DNA of 64,000 nucleotides from Luteimonas sp. S4-F44 (GCF_022637415.1 NZ_CP093340.1:310001-374000); one strand, 5' to 3'; shown: positions 36,912 through 45,705, numbered from the stretch's first letter. The notes: generated by a model not told the origin, from the sequence alone. Program-made: numbers and translations.

Positions 36912-37354
36912 ATGGGTCGCAGGCGTGTCGTTGTGCTTGTCGCGTTGTTGGTGCTGTGTCTGCCGCCGGTATTCGCGCAGAACGTGCGCCAGATGCGCAG
37001 CGATGTCGAGGCCAGCATGCTGGTGACCGGGACCGTCGATATCGAACGCGATGGCGCTGTGTCGGGCTACGCGCTCGACCAGAAAGACAAGCTTCCATCA
37101 CAGGTGACGAGCCTGGTGCATGGCTTCGTACCGCAGATGCGGTTCGAGCCGGTCCTCAACGAACAGTTGCCCGGCCCGGACAGCGCCTCTCTGACCCTGA
37201 CTACGGCCGGTGGACTACATACCACCCAGGGCCGCGCAGTAGTCCGACATGGGCGGATCCCGACCCGCCCGGCTTCAGCCCCGACGCACTGCTCGCCGGC
37301 GGGGTTTACGCAGCCCAGTCACGCTTCCGGCTGCTGACGCCCCTGGAAGGCTGA
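36912..37354 (+). pseudogene. Decayed exported TonB-like protein, frameshifted and truncated
   Basis: The ATG at 36912 opens a frame with a signal peptide (VVVLVALLVLCLPPVFAQ). A domain segment (VTGTVDIERDGAVSGYALDQ, FVPQMRFEPVLNEQLPG) resembles Xanthomonadaceae proteins that continue into a TonB C-terminal-like region. After about residue 95 the frame loses sense and ends at 37337. A neighbouring frame carries a plausible continuation (PGFSPDALLAGGVYAAQSRF) to 37354. At most a short relic of the TonB-like C-terminus remains. A real short gene with a novel tail cannot be excluded. Confidence 0.6.
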
Positions 37355-37401
37355 CCGCGAATGCCACCGTGAACCGCGCGGGCGTCGGCGGCTGCAATCG
37401 G

Positions 37402-37456
37402 TTGCATCTAGTCCCATTTGGGACTATAACGGGCAGCGAGTCCCATTCATGGACTC
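37402..37456 (+). promoter_or_regulatory. Promoter and two operators of the Xre/RES toxin-antitoxin operon
   Basis: TTGCAT (37402-37407), 17 bases, TATAAC (37425-37430). The perfect palindrome TAGTCCCA-TT-TGGGACTA (37409-37426) fills the spacer between -35 and -10. A second palindrome GAGTCC-N7-GGACTC (37438-37456) lies after the start point. Both share GTCC/GGAC half-sites, so one regulator probably binds both, most likely the Xre antitoxin or its complex (autorepression). GGAGG at 37457-37461 is the ribosome binding site. Confidence 0.85.
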
Positions 37457-37467
37457 GGAGGTCTGCC

Positions 37468-37869
37468 ATGCACGTCAACGAAGCGCCGCTGATTCCGTCA
37501 ACCCGCCGCGATCTCGCCGGCCCGGCCCTCAAGGCGTTCTTCAACATCGCCGAGCGCTGGGGGCTGAGCGCTGACCAGGAGCGGCGGCTGCTCGGCAACC
37601 CCGGGCGGTCGACCTATTTCCGCTGGAAGCGCGACCGTGTCGGCGCCGTCTCGGGCGACGTGCTGGAGCGGATCAGCTACCTGCTTGGCATCTACAAGGC
37701 GCTGCGCATCCTGTTTCCCGACGATGCGCAGGCCGACGGCTGGGTGCATCGGGCCAATACCGCGCCGCCGTTCGGCGGTACGTCGGCGTTGGAGCGGATG
37801 CTTGGCGGCCACGTCGCCGACCTCTACGTGGTCCGCGAGTACCTCGATGCCCAGCGCGGCTGGAACTGA
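37468..37869 (+). CDS. Xre/MbcA/ParS-type antitoxin
   Basis: Predicted 133-residue antitoxin. The N-terminal half is an Xre-like helix-turn-helix region (KAFFNIAERWGLSADQERRL, STYFRWKRD). The C-terminal half is the MbcA/ParS toxin-binding (DUF2384) domain (YLLGIYKALRILFPDDAQ, NTAPPFGGTSALERMLGG, YVVREYLDAQRGW). It should neutralise the RES toxin encoded one base downstream and repress the operon through the palindromes just upstream. The start ATG at 37468 has GGAGG seven bases before it. Confidence 0.93.
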   Translation: MHVNEAPLIPSTRRDLAGPALKAFFNIAERWGLSADQERRLLGNPGRSTYFRWKRDRVGAVSGDVLERISYLLGIYKALRILFPDDAQADGWVHRANTAPPFGGTSALERMLGGHVADLYVVREYLDAQRGWN

Positions 37870-37870
37870 G

Positions 37871-38569
37871 ATGGCGCCTCCGGTCCGCCCGATCGCGTGG
37901 CGGCCGAGTCATCGCATCGTGTCCAGCCGGTTTCCACCGGTCGGCGTCTTCGACGCGATCGCCGACCCCGAGGACCTCGACGCGCTGTTCGAGCTCGAGG
38001 GCATGACCAATCCGCGGTTGCGCCAGGAACTGGGCCGGATCCAGCTGGTGCCGCCCGGGCGTCGGATCACCGGCCCCGGGACCACCGCGATCATGGCGGC
38101 GTTCACTCATCCCAACCGCGATGGCTCGCGCTTCGCGGACGGGACGTTCGGCGTCTACTACGCCGCCCGAGAACGCGACACCGCGATCGCCGAGACCGTC
38201 TATCACCGCACCCGCTTCCTGCAGCACACGCACGAGCCGCCGTGCGTGCTGCAGTTGCGCAGCTATCTGGCGGATGTGGCCGGCGACTTCCACGACATCC
38301 GCGGTGGCTGGCCGGCCCTGCATGATCCCGACCACTACGGCGCCAGCCAGCGCGCGGCCGTCGCGCTGCGCGCGGCCGGCAGCGAGGGCATCGTCTACGA
38401 CAGCGTGCGCCAGCCGGGCGGCCAGTGCGTGGCGTCATTCCATCCCGACCTGGTCTCGCCCGCGCGCCAGGGGCCGCACTTGCACTACCACTGGGACGGC
38501 GTGGCGATCACCCACGTCGCCATCGGCACCGAACTGCTCGCGCTCGGGGCAGCCCGACCGGGCCAGTAG
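37871..38569 (+). CDS. RES domain toxin
   Basis: Predicted 232-residue toxin. RES toxins such as MbcT degrade NAD+ by phosphorolysis or hydrolysis and arrest growth. The RES triad region is visible: Arg in SSRFPPVGVFD, Glu in RDTAIAETVYHRT, and Ser in RAAGSEGIVYDSVRQPGG. FGVYYAARERDTAIAE is the family hallmark. It starts one base after the antitoxin stop. The reading frame is intact and a bidirectional terminator follows, so the module is probably functional. Confidence 0.93.
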   Translation: MAPPVRPIAWRPSHRIVSSRFPPVGVFDAIADPEDLDALFELEGMTNPRLRQELGRIQLVPPGRRITGPGTTAIMAAFTHPNRDGSRFADGTFGVYYAARERDTAIAETVYHRTRFLQHTHEPPCVLQLRSYLADVAGDFHDIRGGWPALHDPDHYGASQRAAVALRAAGSEGIVYDSVRQPGGQCVASFHPDLVSPARQGPHLHYHWDGVAITHVAIGTELLALGAARPGQ

Positions 38570-38581
38570 GCAGAGACGCAC

Positions 38582-38612
38582 AAAAAAAGCCCGGCACAGG
38601 CCGGGCTTTTTT
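38582..38612. terminator. Bidirectional rho-independent terminator
   Basis: AAAAAAA, stem GCCCGGC (38589-38595), ACAG loop, GCCGGGC (38600-38606), TTTTTT. It serves the RES toxin gene from the left and the lipoprotein gene from the right. Confidence 0.95.
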
Positions 38613-38631
38613 GTTTCGCATGACGCGTGGC

Positions 38632-39057
38632 TCACTCCGCGGTGGGGCGGCGCACCACGTAGATCAGGTCGTCTTCGTAGGCCTTGGCCAGGTCGGTCTT
38701 GGAGATCGAGATGCGCTCGCTGTCGTCGAACACGATGGCCGACGGGTCCTTGATGTCCGAGCGGGCGCGGTCGCGGGTGCCCAGTGCGGCGTTCTCGGTC
38801 ACGACGACGACGCCGTCGTCTTCGACCGCCACCACCTTCATCAGGCCGTAGGCCGGGTCAATCGCGGTCTGCTTGTCGTCGGTGAACTCGTAGTCCGAAA
38901 AGGCGCTGAGCTCGGCGGCGTACAGATCGCCGACGGCCGGGGCCTGCAGCAGAGCCTTGTCGGCCTCGCCGCGCTGGCAGGCCGACAGCAGGAAGGCCGC
39001 GGACAGGACGAGAAGCGCGGGCAACAGGCGGAGCATGCGACGCATGGCGATATCCAT
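38632..39057 (-). CDS. Hypothetical lipoprotein
   Basis: Predicted 141 residues (137 if the Met at 39045 is used). The signal peptide LLPALLVLSAAFLLSAC ends in a clear lipobox, with Cys near residue 27. The mature domain begins QRGEADKALL, contains YGLMKVVAVEDDGVVVVTEN and ends YVVRRPTAE. It is likely attached to the periplasmic face of a membrane. I recognise no named family. It is convergent with the RES toxin gene and divergent from the DUF924 gene. Confidence 0.82.
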   Translation of the reverse strand: MDIAMRRMLRLLPALLVLSAAFLLSACQRGEADKALLQAPAVGDLYAAELSAFSDYEFTDDKQTAIDPAYGLMKVVAVEDDGVVVVTENAALGTRDRARSDIKDPSAIVFDDSERISISKTDLAKAYEDDLIYVVRRPTAE

Positions 39058-39146
39058 CGTTGAGAGAGAGCGGCAGTATAGGTCGGGGCCCGTGATGTTG
39101 GCAGCGTTTCGCGCCTTTTCGCGCCCGGCCGCGGTAGGCTCGCCCC

Positions 39147-39689
39147 ATGGATACGATACGTCCCGAGACGGTGACCGCGTTCTGGCGCGAGGCCGGCATG
39201 GCGAAGTGGTTCGGCGGCGGCGAGGCCTTCGATCGTGACTGCGAGCGCCGCTTCCGCGACGCCCATTTCGCCGCTGCGCGCCGCGAGCTCGACCATTGGG
39301 CCAAGACCGCCGAGGGTGGGCTGGCGCTGATGATCCTGCTCGACCAGATCCCCCGCAACATCTTCCGCGGCAGCGCGCATGCCTTCGCGACCGACGCCCT
39401 GGCCCGCCACCACGCGCAGGCGCTGGTGGACGCCGGCCTCGATCGCGCGCACGAGGACGCCCTGCGCGGCTTCATCTACCTGCCGTTCGAACACGCCGAG
39501 GATCTCGCCGACCAGCAGCGGTCGGTGCAGTTGTTCGCCGATGTCGGGATCGCGAACTATCGCGACTACGCGCAGGCGCATCTGGACGTCATCGCGCGCT
39601 TCGGTCGCTTTCCGCATCGCAATCACGTCCTGGGTCGCACCAATACGCCCGAAGAGCAGGCTTGGCTCGACGCCGGCGGCGGCTTCTAG
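39147..39689 (+). CDS. DUF924 family protein
   Basis: Predicted 180-residue soluble all-helical protein of unknown biochemical function. Family motifs present are FWREAGMAKWFGGGEAFD, LALMILLDQIPRNIFRGSAH, FIYLPFEHAEDLADQQ and RFPHRNHVLGR. The length is as expected. A possible leaderless promoter (TAGGCT, six bases before the ATG) is seen. It stands alone. Confidence 0.93.
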   Translation: MDTIRPETVTAFWREAGMAKWFGGGEAFDRDCERRFRDAHFAAARRELDHWAKTAEGGLALMILLDQIPRNIFRGSAHAFATDALARHHAQALVDAGLDRAHEDALRGFIYLPFEHAEDLADQQRSVQLFADVGIANYRDYAQAHLDVIARFGRFPHRNHVLGRTNTPEEQAWLDAGGGF

Positions 39690-39711
39690 CGGCGCACGCG
39701 CCGCGCAGCGG

Positions 39712-41133
39712 TCACAAGAACGAGTCGGCCAGCCGGGCGATGCCCTCCAGGCTGCGGCGCCAGGCCGGGCGCTGTTGCCAGTCCTCGAGCGTCACCGGCG
39801 TGGCGTCGGCCAGGTAGCTGGCCTCGATCGCGCGCATGCGTGCGACCACGTCGCGGTCGTAGACCAGCAGGCCGATTTCGGCGTTGAGCGCGAACGAGCG
39901 GATGTCGAGATTGATCGAGCCGACCAGCGCCATCTCGTCGTCGATGCTCATGTGCTTGGCGTGCAGGAAGTGCGGCCGGTACAGCGCGATCTTGATGCCG
40001 CTCTCGAGCAGTTCGCCGTAGTAGGAGGCCTGCGCCCAGGCGGTCAGCCGTTGGTTGTTGCTGGCCGAGAGGATCAGTTGCACCTCCACCCCCGACAAGG
40101 CGGCGATGCGCAGGGCGCTGAGCGTGGCATCGTCGGGCACGAAGTAGGGCGTGGTCAGCACCAACCGGCGCTGGGCCAGGTGGATCAGCGCGTTGACGGT
40201 GTCGCGGGCGTTCTCGAACGGATACGCCGGGCCGCTGGGCAGCAGTTGCGCGGCGACATCGGCATCGGGCAGCGCGGTGGTCGGGGCGACCGCGAGCCGC
40301 TCGCCGGTCTCGATGAACCAGTCGCTGGCGAACACCGCCTCCAGGTGCGCCAGCGCCGGCCCCTGCACGCGCGCAACCAGTTCGCGGTTGGGGGCACTGA
40401 CGATGAAGTGCGCATCCGCCAGGTTCTGCGAGCCGACATAGGCCGCGGTGTCGTCGATCACCGCGACCTTGCGGTGGTTGCGCAGATCCATGCGTCCGCT
40501 GCGGCGCCATTGCAGCCCACCGGGCAGCATCGCGTGGACCTGCACCCCGGCCGCGAGCAGCCGGCGCGCATAGCGGCGCAACCCGCGTTTGGCGCCGACC
40601 GCATCGAGCAGCAGCCGGCAAGTCACGCCGCGTGCGGCCGCGCGTTCGAGCGCCTCGGTCACCGCCTCGCCGGTGCCGTCGTCGAACATCAGGTAATAGA
40701 GCAGATGGACGCGGGTGCGCGCGCCGTCGATATCGGCCAGCAGCGACTGCAGCGCACCGTCGTAGTCGTCGATCAGCTGCACCGCATTGCCGTGCGTGGG
40801 CATGAAGTCACCCAAACGTTCGAGCAGCGGCGCCATCTCGGCCGAGGCGCCGGTATCGGGTGGTGTCCAGCGCAGGTCCGCCAGCGGCAGTTGCTCCTCG
40901 CGGATCACCTGCGAGGCTTGGCGCTGTCGCGCGATGCGGTCGCGCGAGAGCCAGGGATGGCCGAACAGCAGATACAGCGGCAGCCCCGCCAGCGGGACGA
41001 AGCCGATCAGCAGCAGCCAGCTGCGCGCCGCCGCCGGACGCGTGCGCGAGGGAATCCACAGCAGGGCGACGATCCGGATCGTCCAGTCGGCGATCAGGAT
41101 CGCCAGTCCGAGGTTCAGGGCATGCCAGTCCAT
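39712..41133 (-). CDS. clsA: Cardiolipin synthase A
   Basis: Predicted 473-residue inner-membrane phospholipase-D-superfamily enzyme that joins two phosphatidylglycerols to make cardiolipin and glycerol. Two N-terminal membrane segments (about 5-25 and 38-60) include LLIGFVPLAGLPLYLLFG. Two HKD motifs are intact: NHRKVAVIDDTAAYVGSQN near residue 221 and HAKHMSIDDEMALVGSINLD near residue 390. The length matches ClsA (486 in E. coli). Confidence 0.94.
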   Translation of the reverse strand: MDWHALNLGLAILIADWTIRIVALLWIPSRTRPAAARSWLLLIGFVPLAGLPLYLLFGHPWLSRDRIARQRQASQVIREEQLPLADLRWTPPDTGASAEMAPLLERLGDFMPTHGNAVQLIDDYDGALQSLLADIDGARTRVHLLYYLMFDDGTGEAVTEALERAAARGVTCRLLLDAVGAKRGLRRYARRLLAAGVQVHAMLPGGLQWRRSGRMDLRNHRKVAVIDDTAAYVGSQNLADAHFIVSAPNRELVARVQGPALAHLEAVFASDWFIETGERLAVAPTTALPDADVAAQLLPSGPAYPFENARDTVNALIHLAQRRLVLTTPYFVPDDATLSALRIAALSGVEVQLILSASNNQRLTAWAQASYYGELLESGIKIALYRPHFLHAKHMSIDDEMALVGSINLDIRSFALNAEIGLLVYDRDVVARMRAIEASYLADATPVTLEDWQQRPAWRRSLEGIARLADSFL

Positions 41134-41291
41134 CGGACGATTGTGCAGGGCGCGGCGTGGTTGCGGCGCAGACTCGACCTCGGATGCGCAGCAAGGAAGG
41201 ATGTATGAAGAGAGCTGCCTGGACGGACCGAGTGATGCCTCTGGCTCGCAGGCTCCGAGCCGCCGGCATCGGACAGGTGTCCCCGAACGCA

Positions 41292-41317
41292 GAAAGCCCG
41301 CCTTGCGGCGGGCTTTC
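41292..41317 (-). terminator. Terminator-like hairpin after rpmBG
   Basis: GAAAGCCCGCC (41292-41302) and GGCGGGCTTTC (41307-41317) form an 11-bp stem. On the minus strand it lies about 60 bases after the rpmG stop and ends in TTTC. A second weaker hairpin (GCGTTCGC/GCGAACGC, about 41349-41368) lies between it and the stop. Confidence 0.75.
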
Positions 41318-41377
41318 CGGGCCCCGCGGATGCGGGGAGGACGCGACGGCGTTCGCGTCGGCGAACGCGCGGTCAGG

Positions 41378-41542
41378 TCACTTGATCTTGCCTTCCTTGT
41401 AGACCACGTGCTTGCGGACGACGGGATCGTACTTCTTGATCTCCATCTTGCCGGGGGTGTTCTTCTTGTTCTTGTCCGTCGTGTAGAAGTGGCCGGTGTT
41501 GGCCGAGGAAATCAGACGGATCTTGTCGCGCTTGCCTGCCAT
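41378..41542 (-). CDS. rpmG: 50S ribosomal protein L33
   Basis: A 54-residue basic protein too short for usual length filters. It reads [20 protein letters not shown] and continues [20 protein letters not shown] and [14 protein letters not shown], which is canonical L33 of the form without zinc-binding Cys pairs. It lies 13 bases downstream of rpmB, as in most Proteobacteria. Confidence 0.98.
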   Translation of the reverse strand: MAGKRDKIRLISSANTGHFYTTDKNKKNTPGKMEIKKYDPVVRKHVVYKEGKIK

Positions 41543-41555
41543 GTTGCGTTACTCC

Positions 41556-41792
41556 TCAGATCTTCTCGCCGCGGGCACGGAGCTCGGCGAGGACGGCGTC
41601 GATACCGTTCTTGTCGATGGTGCGCAGGGCCTTGGTGGACACACGCAGCTTCACCCAGCGGTTTTCGCTGGCGACCCAGAACCGGCGCTCATGCAGGTTC
41701 GGGAGGAAACGGCGGCGGGTACGGTTGAGCGCATGCGAGACGTTGTTGCCGGTCGTCGTGCGCTTGCCGGTGACTTGGCAGACTCGGGACAT
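41556..41792 (-). CDS. rpmB: 50S ribosomal protein L28
   Basis: A 78-residue ribosomal protein that starts [20 protein letters not shown]. It contains [19 protein letters not shown] and [18 protein letters not shown]. Only one N-terminal Cys is present. GAGGTG precedes the ATG. It is first of the rpmB-rpmG operon. Confidence 0.98.
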   Translation of the reverse strand: MSRVCQVTGKRTTTGNNVSHALNRTRRRFLPNLHERRFWVASENRWVKLRVSTKALRTIDKNGIDAVLAELRARGEKI

Positions 41793-42089
41793 GATGCACC
41801 TCGATCAATGGGAAGTCCGACGGTGAGTCGGGCTCCTTGCGGAAAGGATTTTCCGCGAACGGTATCGCCCTTGGCCAGGGAGATGGCGGCCCCGACGGCA
41901 AGGCCGTCGCGCGGTACGGGAGTCGAACCTCTCGTTGCACCGCCGCCGGGAAGACCGCGCTTCCCCGGGCGGGTCGGGAGCATGTCGCCATGATCCGGAC
42001 GCAACGAGCCGGCCATATTGCCGGAACGGGTGCTTGGATGCAAGGCGCGTGACGACACGCGCGCTAGGCGGAGCGGCTGGGGGCCTGCT
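41793..42089. other. Intergenic region upstream of rpmB with a leader hairpin
   Basis: A 297-bp stretch that must carry the rpmB promoter. The clearest structure is the perfect hairpin GCGGAAA-GGAT-TTTCCGC (41839-41856), about 50 bases before the start codon and so probably in the mRNA leader. A GGTTCGACTCC string on the minus strand near 41925 resembles a tRNA T-loop, but its stem does not pair. No gene is evident. Confidence 0.5.
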
Positions 42090-42716
42090 TCAACTGCCCT
42101 CGCCCTGTCGCCGGCGCGATTTCGATCGAGCGCGCGGCTTGCCCGCCGGTGTCGGTGCCGCCGTCTGGCCCGGCAGGGCACCGGCCTCCTGCAATTGCGC
42201 CAGGCCGGACAGGGTGTCCACGTAGGCCAGGAAGTGCTCCAGGTACTCGGGCGAGACCTGGCGCATCAGGGTCAGCGAGCGGTGCACCAGGCGGGCCGAG
42301 TTGAGCGGGCCGGCGTCGTCGGACGTCTTCGCCAGCGAACGCCGCACCTGGCTGCCGATGCGCACGGCCGACCACAGCCGCCGGAACGTATCGAGCGCGG
42401 GCAGCTCGGGGTAGCGCGCCGCGTCGTGTCCGGTGCACATCGAGCGCGCCAGTGCGCCCAGCGGACCGGGTGCCGCCGGCTCGGGCGCGGCGTCAGGCGC
42501 GGCCGTTGCAAGACCTGCATCCAGGGCCTGGGCCAGCGCGCCTGCACGTCGCAACAGCGCCGTGCGTGGCGGACCTTGCAGGCGCTCGGCGCGCTGCAAC
42601 AATGCCGCCACCGCATGCACGCGCAGCGGTTGGCGCCGGTCCAGGCCTTGCGCGCGCCAGGCGTCGAGCCGGGCGTGCAGGGCCGCGGGATCGGGCTGGG
42701 TGGCCTCAGCGGCCAT
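42090..42716 (-). CDS. DUF2894 family protein
   Basis: Predicted 208 residues, soluble, no signal. Features are PAALHARLDAWRAQGLDRRQ, PLRVHAVAALLQRAERLQGP, LDTFRRLWSAVRIGSQVRRS and SPEYLEHFLAYVDTLSGLAQ, followed by a basic Arg/Lys-rich tail. It is the last gene of a four-gene operon and overlaps the OmpA-like gene by 11 bases. In other Proteobacteria DUF2894 also occurs with DUF802 and DUF3348 proteins. The basic tail suggests nucleic-acid or membrane contact, which is inference. Confidence 0.85.
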   Translation of the reverse strand: MAAEATQPDPAALHARLDAWRAQGLDRRQPLRVHAVAALLQRAERLQGPPRTALLRRAGALAQALDAGLATAAPDAAPEPAAPGPLGALARSMCTGHDAARYPELPALDTFRRLWSAVRIGSQVRRSLAKTSDDAGPLNSARLVHRSLTLMRQVSPEYLEHFLAYVDTLSGLAQLQEAGALPGQTAAPTPAGKPRARSKSRRRQGEGS

Positions 42717-43344
42717 CGCGCGCGGCCGGGTTGCGCGGCACCGGGGCTATCTCGACCCGGCGGTTGCGTGCGCGGCCCTCGGCATCGGCGTTCGAAGCGA
42801 CCGGCTGCTGCGCGCCGAAGGCTGCGGCGAACACCGAATCGGCCGGCACCCCGTCACCGACCAGCGCGCGGGTCACGGTCAGCGCGCGCTGCGCCGACAG
42901 GTCCCAGTTGTCGGTGAAGTGGATGCGGTCACGCAGCGCACGGTCGTCGGTGAAGCCGCTGACCATCAGGATCTCGTCGCGTGAGGCCAGGTACTCCGAC
43001 AGCGGTCCGGCCAGGCTGCGCAGCAGGTCGCGGCCCTCGGGCTGCAACTGGTCGGAGGCATCGGCGAACAGCACGCTGCCGCGGATGCCGATGCGGCCGT
43101 CGACCAGCGTGATGCGCCCGGCCGCCAGCGGCGCGGCCAGGGCCTGCTCCAGTGTCTGCAGGCGTTGTTGCTCCGCCTGGCGTTGCGCGATCTCCGCGTC
43201 GAGCTTCATCTCCAGCTGCAACTGCACGCCAATCACCCCGACCAGGATCAGCACGAACGCGCCGAGCAGCACCGACATCAGGTCGCCGAACGCGGCCCAG
43301 ACGGGGGCGGCGCCCGCGTCGTCGCTGTCGAGCTCCAGGCTCAT
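42706..43344 (-). CDS. MotB/OmpA-like stator subunit
   Basis: Predicted 212 residues: a short cytoplasmic N-terminus, one membrane helix (about 15-42, WAAFGDLMSVLLGAFVLILVG), a linker helix, and a C-terminal OmpA-like peptidoglycan-binding domain (about 85-205, with DNWDLSAQRALTVTRALV and GRARNRRVEIA). Asp21 in FGDLMSVLL aligns with the proton-carrying Asp of MotB (ADFMTAMM), and ZorB has the same arrangement. The start codon overlaps the stop of the MotA-like gene (ATGA). It is probably the partner of that protein in an ion-driven complex. Confidence 0.88.
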   Translation of the reverse strand: MSLELDSDDAGAAPVWAAFGDLMSVLLGAFVLILVGVIGVQLQLEMKLDAEIAQRQAEQQRLQTLEQALAAPLAAGRITLVDGRIGIRGSVLFADASDQLQPEGRDLLRSLAGPLSEYLASRDEILMVSGFTDDRALRDRIHFTDNWDLSAQRALTVTRALVGDGVPADSVFAAAFGAQQPVASNADAEGRARNRRVEIAPVPRNPAARDGR

Positions 43345-45698
43345 GCTGCGCTGGCCTGGCGGCCGCCCAATTGCTGCAGTTCCTCGACGATCTGTCGTTG
43401 TGCCAGCACGCTCAGGTCCACGACCTCGCGCGCCTGGGCGACGTAGTAGGTCAACTGCTCGTCGCTGCGCGCCAGGGCCTTCTCCAGCGTGTCCTCGATC
43501 CGCGCCAGGCGCTCGGCCAACTGCGCATTGGCCTCGCCGAACACCTGGGCCGCGGCGCCGAAGGCTTCGCCCAGGCTGGCGACTTCGGCCGCGCCGACGG
43601 TCACCTGGTCGGCGACCGCGCCGAGCTTGCCGGTCTCGGCCTCGACGTGGTCGGTGAAGCGGGTGCCCACGCGTTCGAGCAGGTCGGCAGAGGTCGCGAC
43701 CAATGCGTCGATTGCCGCGCGCTGTTCGGTCGAGGCGTGGTTGACCGCGCCCAGCAAGGTGTCGAGGGTCGACAGCATCTGCGTGCGCTCCTCAAGCATC
43801 GCGGTGTCGCGGGCCATGCTGTCGGACAGCGACTGGCGCAGCTCGGCGATCACCTCGGCCGCGGCCCGCGGCGCCTGCGACGCGGTGTCGATCAACCGCG
43901 AGATCTCGGCGATCGTTTCGCCGGCATGGGTGCGCGTCTGTGCGGTGATGGTGTCGGCAGTGGCCGCCAGCGTGTCGCAGATCGCCTGCTGCTGACGGGC
44001 GGTCTCGGCGCCTGCCTGCGCCCAGTCCTCGCGCAGTGCGCCTGCCAGCGCGGCCAGGCTGTCGGTCCAGGCGGCCAGCCGCGTCCGGTCCTGCTCGGCG
44101 AGTGCGGACTGCAGCGCACCATGCGAAGCATCGACGCGCTCGAGCAAGGCGGCCGAATGCCGCTCGAACGCCGTCGCGGCCGCGGTCAGCGCCTGCTCGT
44201 GGCGGTCGGCCTGCGCATCGTGCGCGTCGGTCTGCTGCGACAGCGCCTGGCGCCAGCCGTCGGCGATCTGCCCAGTGGTCGCCTCCAGTCGCGTCGCGAC
44301 ACCGTCCACCAGCGTCGTCGTGCGCTGCTCGAAGGTCTCGCCGACACCCGCCAGCGTCTGGCGCAGATCGGTCACAAGCGCGGCTTGCGCGGCCTGCTGG
44401 CCGGCCAGCGCCTGCTGCCAGCGCTCGGTGACCTCGGCCGTCGACGCCGCCAGGCCGGCGGTGACCGCTTGCAGCTGGCGATCCACCCCGTCGGCGACCG
44501 TGTCGTGCAGTGTCGCAGCCTGCGTGGCGGTGGCATCGAGGCGCGCGACGACCGCATCGAGCAGTCCGCTGGCGCGCTGCTCGAAGCTGGCGTTGAACCC
44601 CGCCAGCGCTGCCTGCAGCTCGCCGGTCAGCGCCGCACTGGCGGCCTGCTGGCCGTCGAGCGCCTGCTCCCAGCGTGCGGCCACGGCGTGCGTGGAGCCC
44701 TCGAAGCCTTGCGTCAACGCCTGCAGCTGGCGGTCCACGGCCTCGGCCACGCGCGTCTGCAGCGCCGTGGTTTCGCGGGCCAGTGCCGCCATCGTGGTCT
44801 CGAACACCGGCTGCAGCGCCGCGGTCGCGGCCTGCGCGCTCTGCGCCACGCTGGTCTGCAGCGAGCGCTCCACCGAGGCGGCGAGCTGCGTGTACACCGT
44901 TTCGGTGCGGGCGTGGAACGTGGCCTGCTGCGCCGCCTGGCGCTCGCCCGTCGCCTCGGCCTGCTGCTCGATCGTCGCCATCATCGCCTGCAGCCGGTCG
45001 ACCAGCGCCGGCATCGTGTCGACCTGGCGCTGCAACAGGCGCAGGGTTTCTTCGTGCCGGTAGGCGTGGGAGTGCGGGCGCAGCGTCGTCGCGATCGCAG
45101 CGTCGAGCCCGTGCACGATCGTTGCCCGCTCGCGCCGCACCAGGGCCGAAGCCAGGCCCAGCATCGCCGAGCTCGCGATGCCCGCGATCGACGTGCCGAA
45201 CGCAAAGCCCAGCCCCTTGACCGGCGCGGCCAGCGAATCGCGGATCGCCTGCAGGTCGGTCGCGCTTTCCAGCGCCAGTCCAGTGCCGCGCAGCATCGCC
45301 ATCATGCCCAGCAGGGTGCCGAGCATGCCCAGCAGCACCAGCATGCCGACCAGATACGGCGTGAGCGCAGGGACCGGCAGCGCGGTACGCGCGCCCTCGA
45401 CCCGCAGGCGCACGGCGGCGCGCAGCGACGGGTCGAGCCGGTCGAGCCAGTCGCCCAGCGACGGCGGCGTCGTCGACAGTCCGGCCACGGCATCGGCCAG
45501 CGTCGCCGTCGCGCGGCGGTAACGCCACAGTTCCAGCGCACCGGCCGCGTAGCAGACGCCGATCAGCAGCGTGACCGCGAGCGCCAAAGGGTTGGTGCCG
45601 AGGTAGCCCAGCGCGATCCAGGCGATTGCGGCCAGGCCCAGCGCGAGCGCCAGGGCGGGGAGAAGAGACAGCGCGCGAGAACGTGAGGACATGGGCAT
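43341..45698 (-). CDS. MotA/ExbB-like protein with long coiled-coil tail (DUF802)
   Basis: Predicted 785 residues from the ATG at 45698. Two membrane helices come early (about 10-60) and a further pair around 110-200 (LTPYLVGMLVLLGMLGTLLG; GLGFAFGTSIAGIASSAMLG), as in MotA/TolQ/ExbB proton channels. From about residue 230 to 770 it is a long Ala/Gln/Thr-rich helical tail of repeating units (for example TERWQQALAGQQAAQAALV and AARWEQALDGQQAASAALT), likely a coiled coil into the cytoplasm, as in ZorA. It follows the DUF3348 gene by seven bases and is coupled to the OmpA-like partner. Confidence 0.88.
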   Translation of the reverse strand: MPMSSRSRALSLLPALALALGLAAIAWIALGYLGTNPLALAVTLLIGVCYAAGALELWRYRRATATLADAVAGLSTTPPSLGDWLDRLDPSLRAAVRLRVEGARTALPVPALTPYLVGMLVLLGMLGTLLGMMAMLRGTGLALESATDLQAIRDSLAAPVKGLGFAFGTSIAGIASSAMLGLASALVRRERATIVHGLDAAIATTLRPHSHAYRHEETLRLLQRQVDTMPALVDRLQAMMATIEQQAEATGERQAAQQATFHARTETVYTQLAASVERSLQTSVAQSAQAATAALQPVFETTMAALARETTALQTRVAEAVDRQLQALTQGFEGSTHAVAARWEQALDGQQAASAALTGELQAALAGFNASFEQRASGLLDAVVARLDATATQAATLHDTVADGVDRQLQAVTAGLAASTAEVTERWQQALAGQQAAQAALVTDLRQTLAGVGETFEQRTTTLVDGVATRLEATTGQIADGWRQALSQQTDAHDAQADRHEQALTAAATAFERHSAALLERVDASHGALQSALAEQDRTRLAAWTDSLAALAGALREDWAQAGAETARQQQAICDTLAATADTITAQTRTHAGETIAEISRLIDTASQAPRAAAEVIAELRQSLSDSMARDTAMLEERTQMLSTLDTLLGAVNHASTEQRAAIDALVATSADLLERVGTRFTDHVEAETGKLGAVADQVTVGAAEVASLGEAFGAAAQVFGEANAQLAERLARIEDTLEKALARSDEQLTYYVAQAREVVDLSVLAQRQIVEELQQLGGRQASAA

Positions 45699-45705
45699 GA
45701 CTGCG

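Noticed and set aside
37402..37430. Promoter inside the decayed TonB-like gene tail as that gene's own attenuator
   Set aside because: It lies beyond both candidate stops and has ideal -35/-10 spacing for the toxin-antitoxin operon.
41915..41950. tRNA-like T-loop string GGTTCGACTCC on the minus strand
   Set aside because: The T-stem does not pair, and no acceptor, D or anticodon arms can be drawn.
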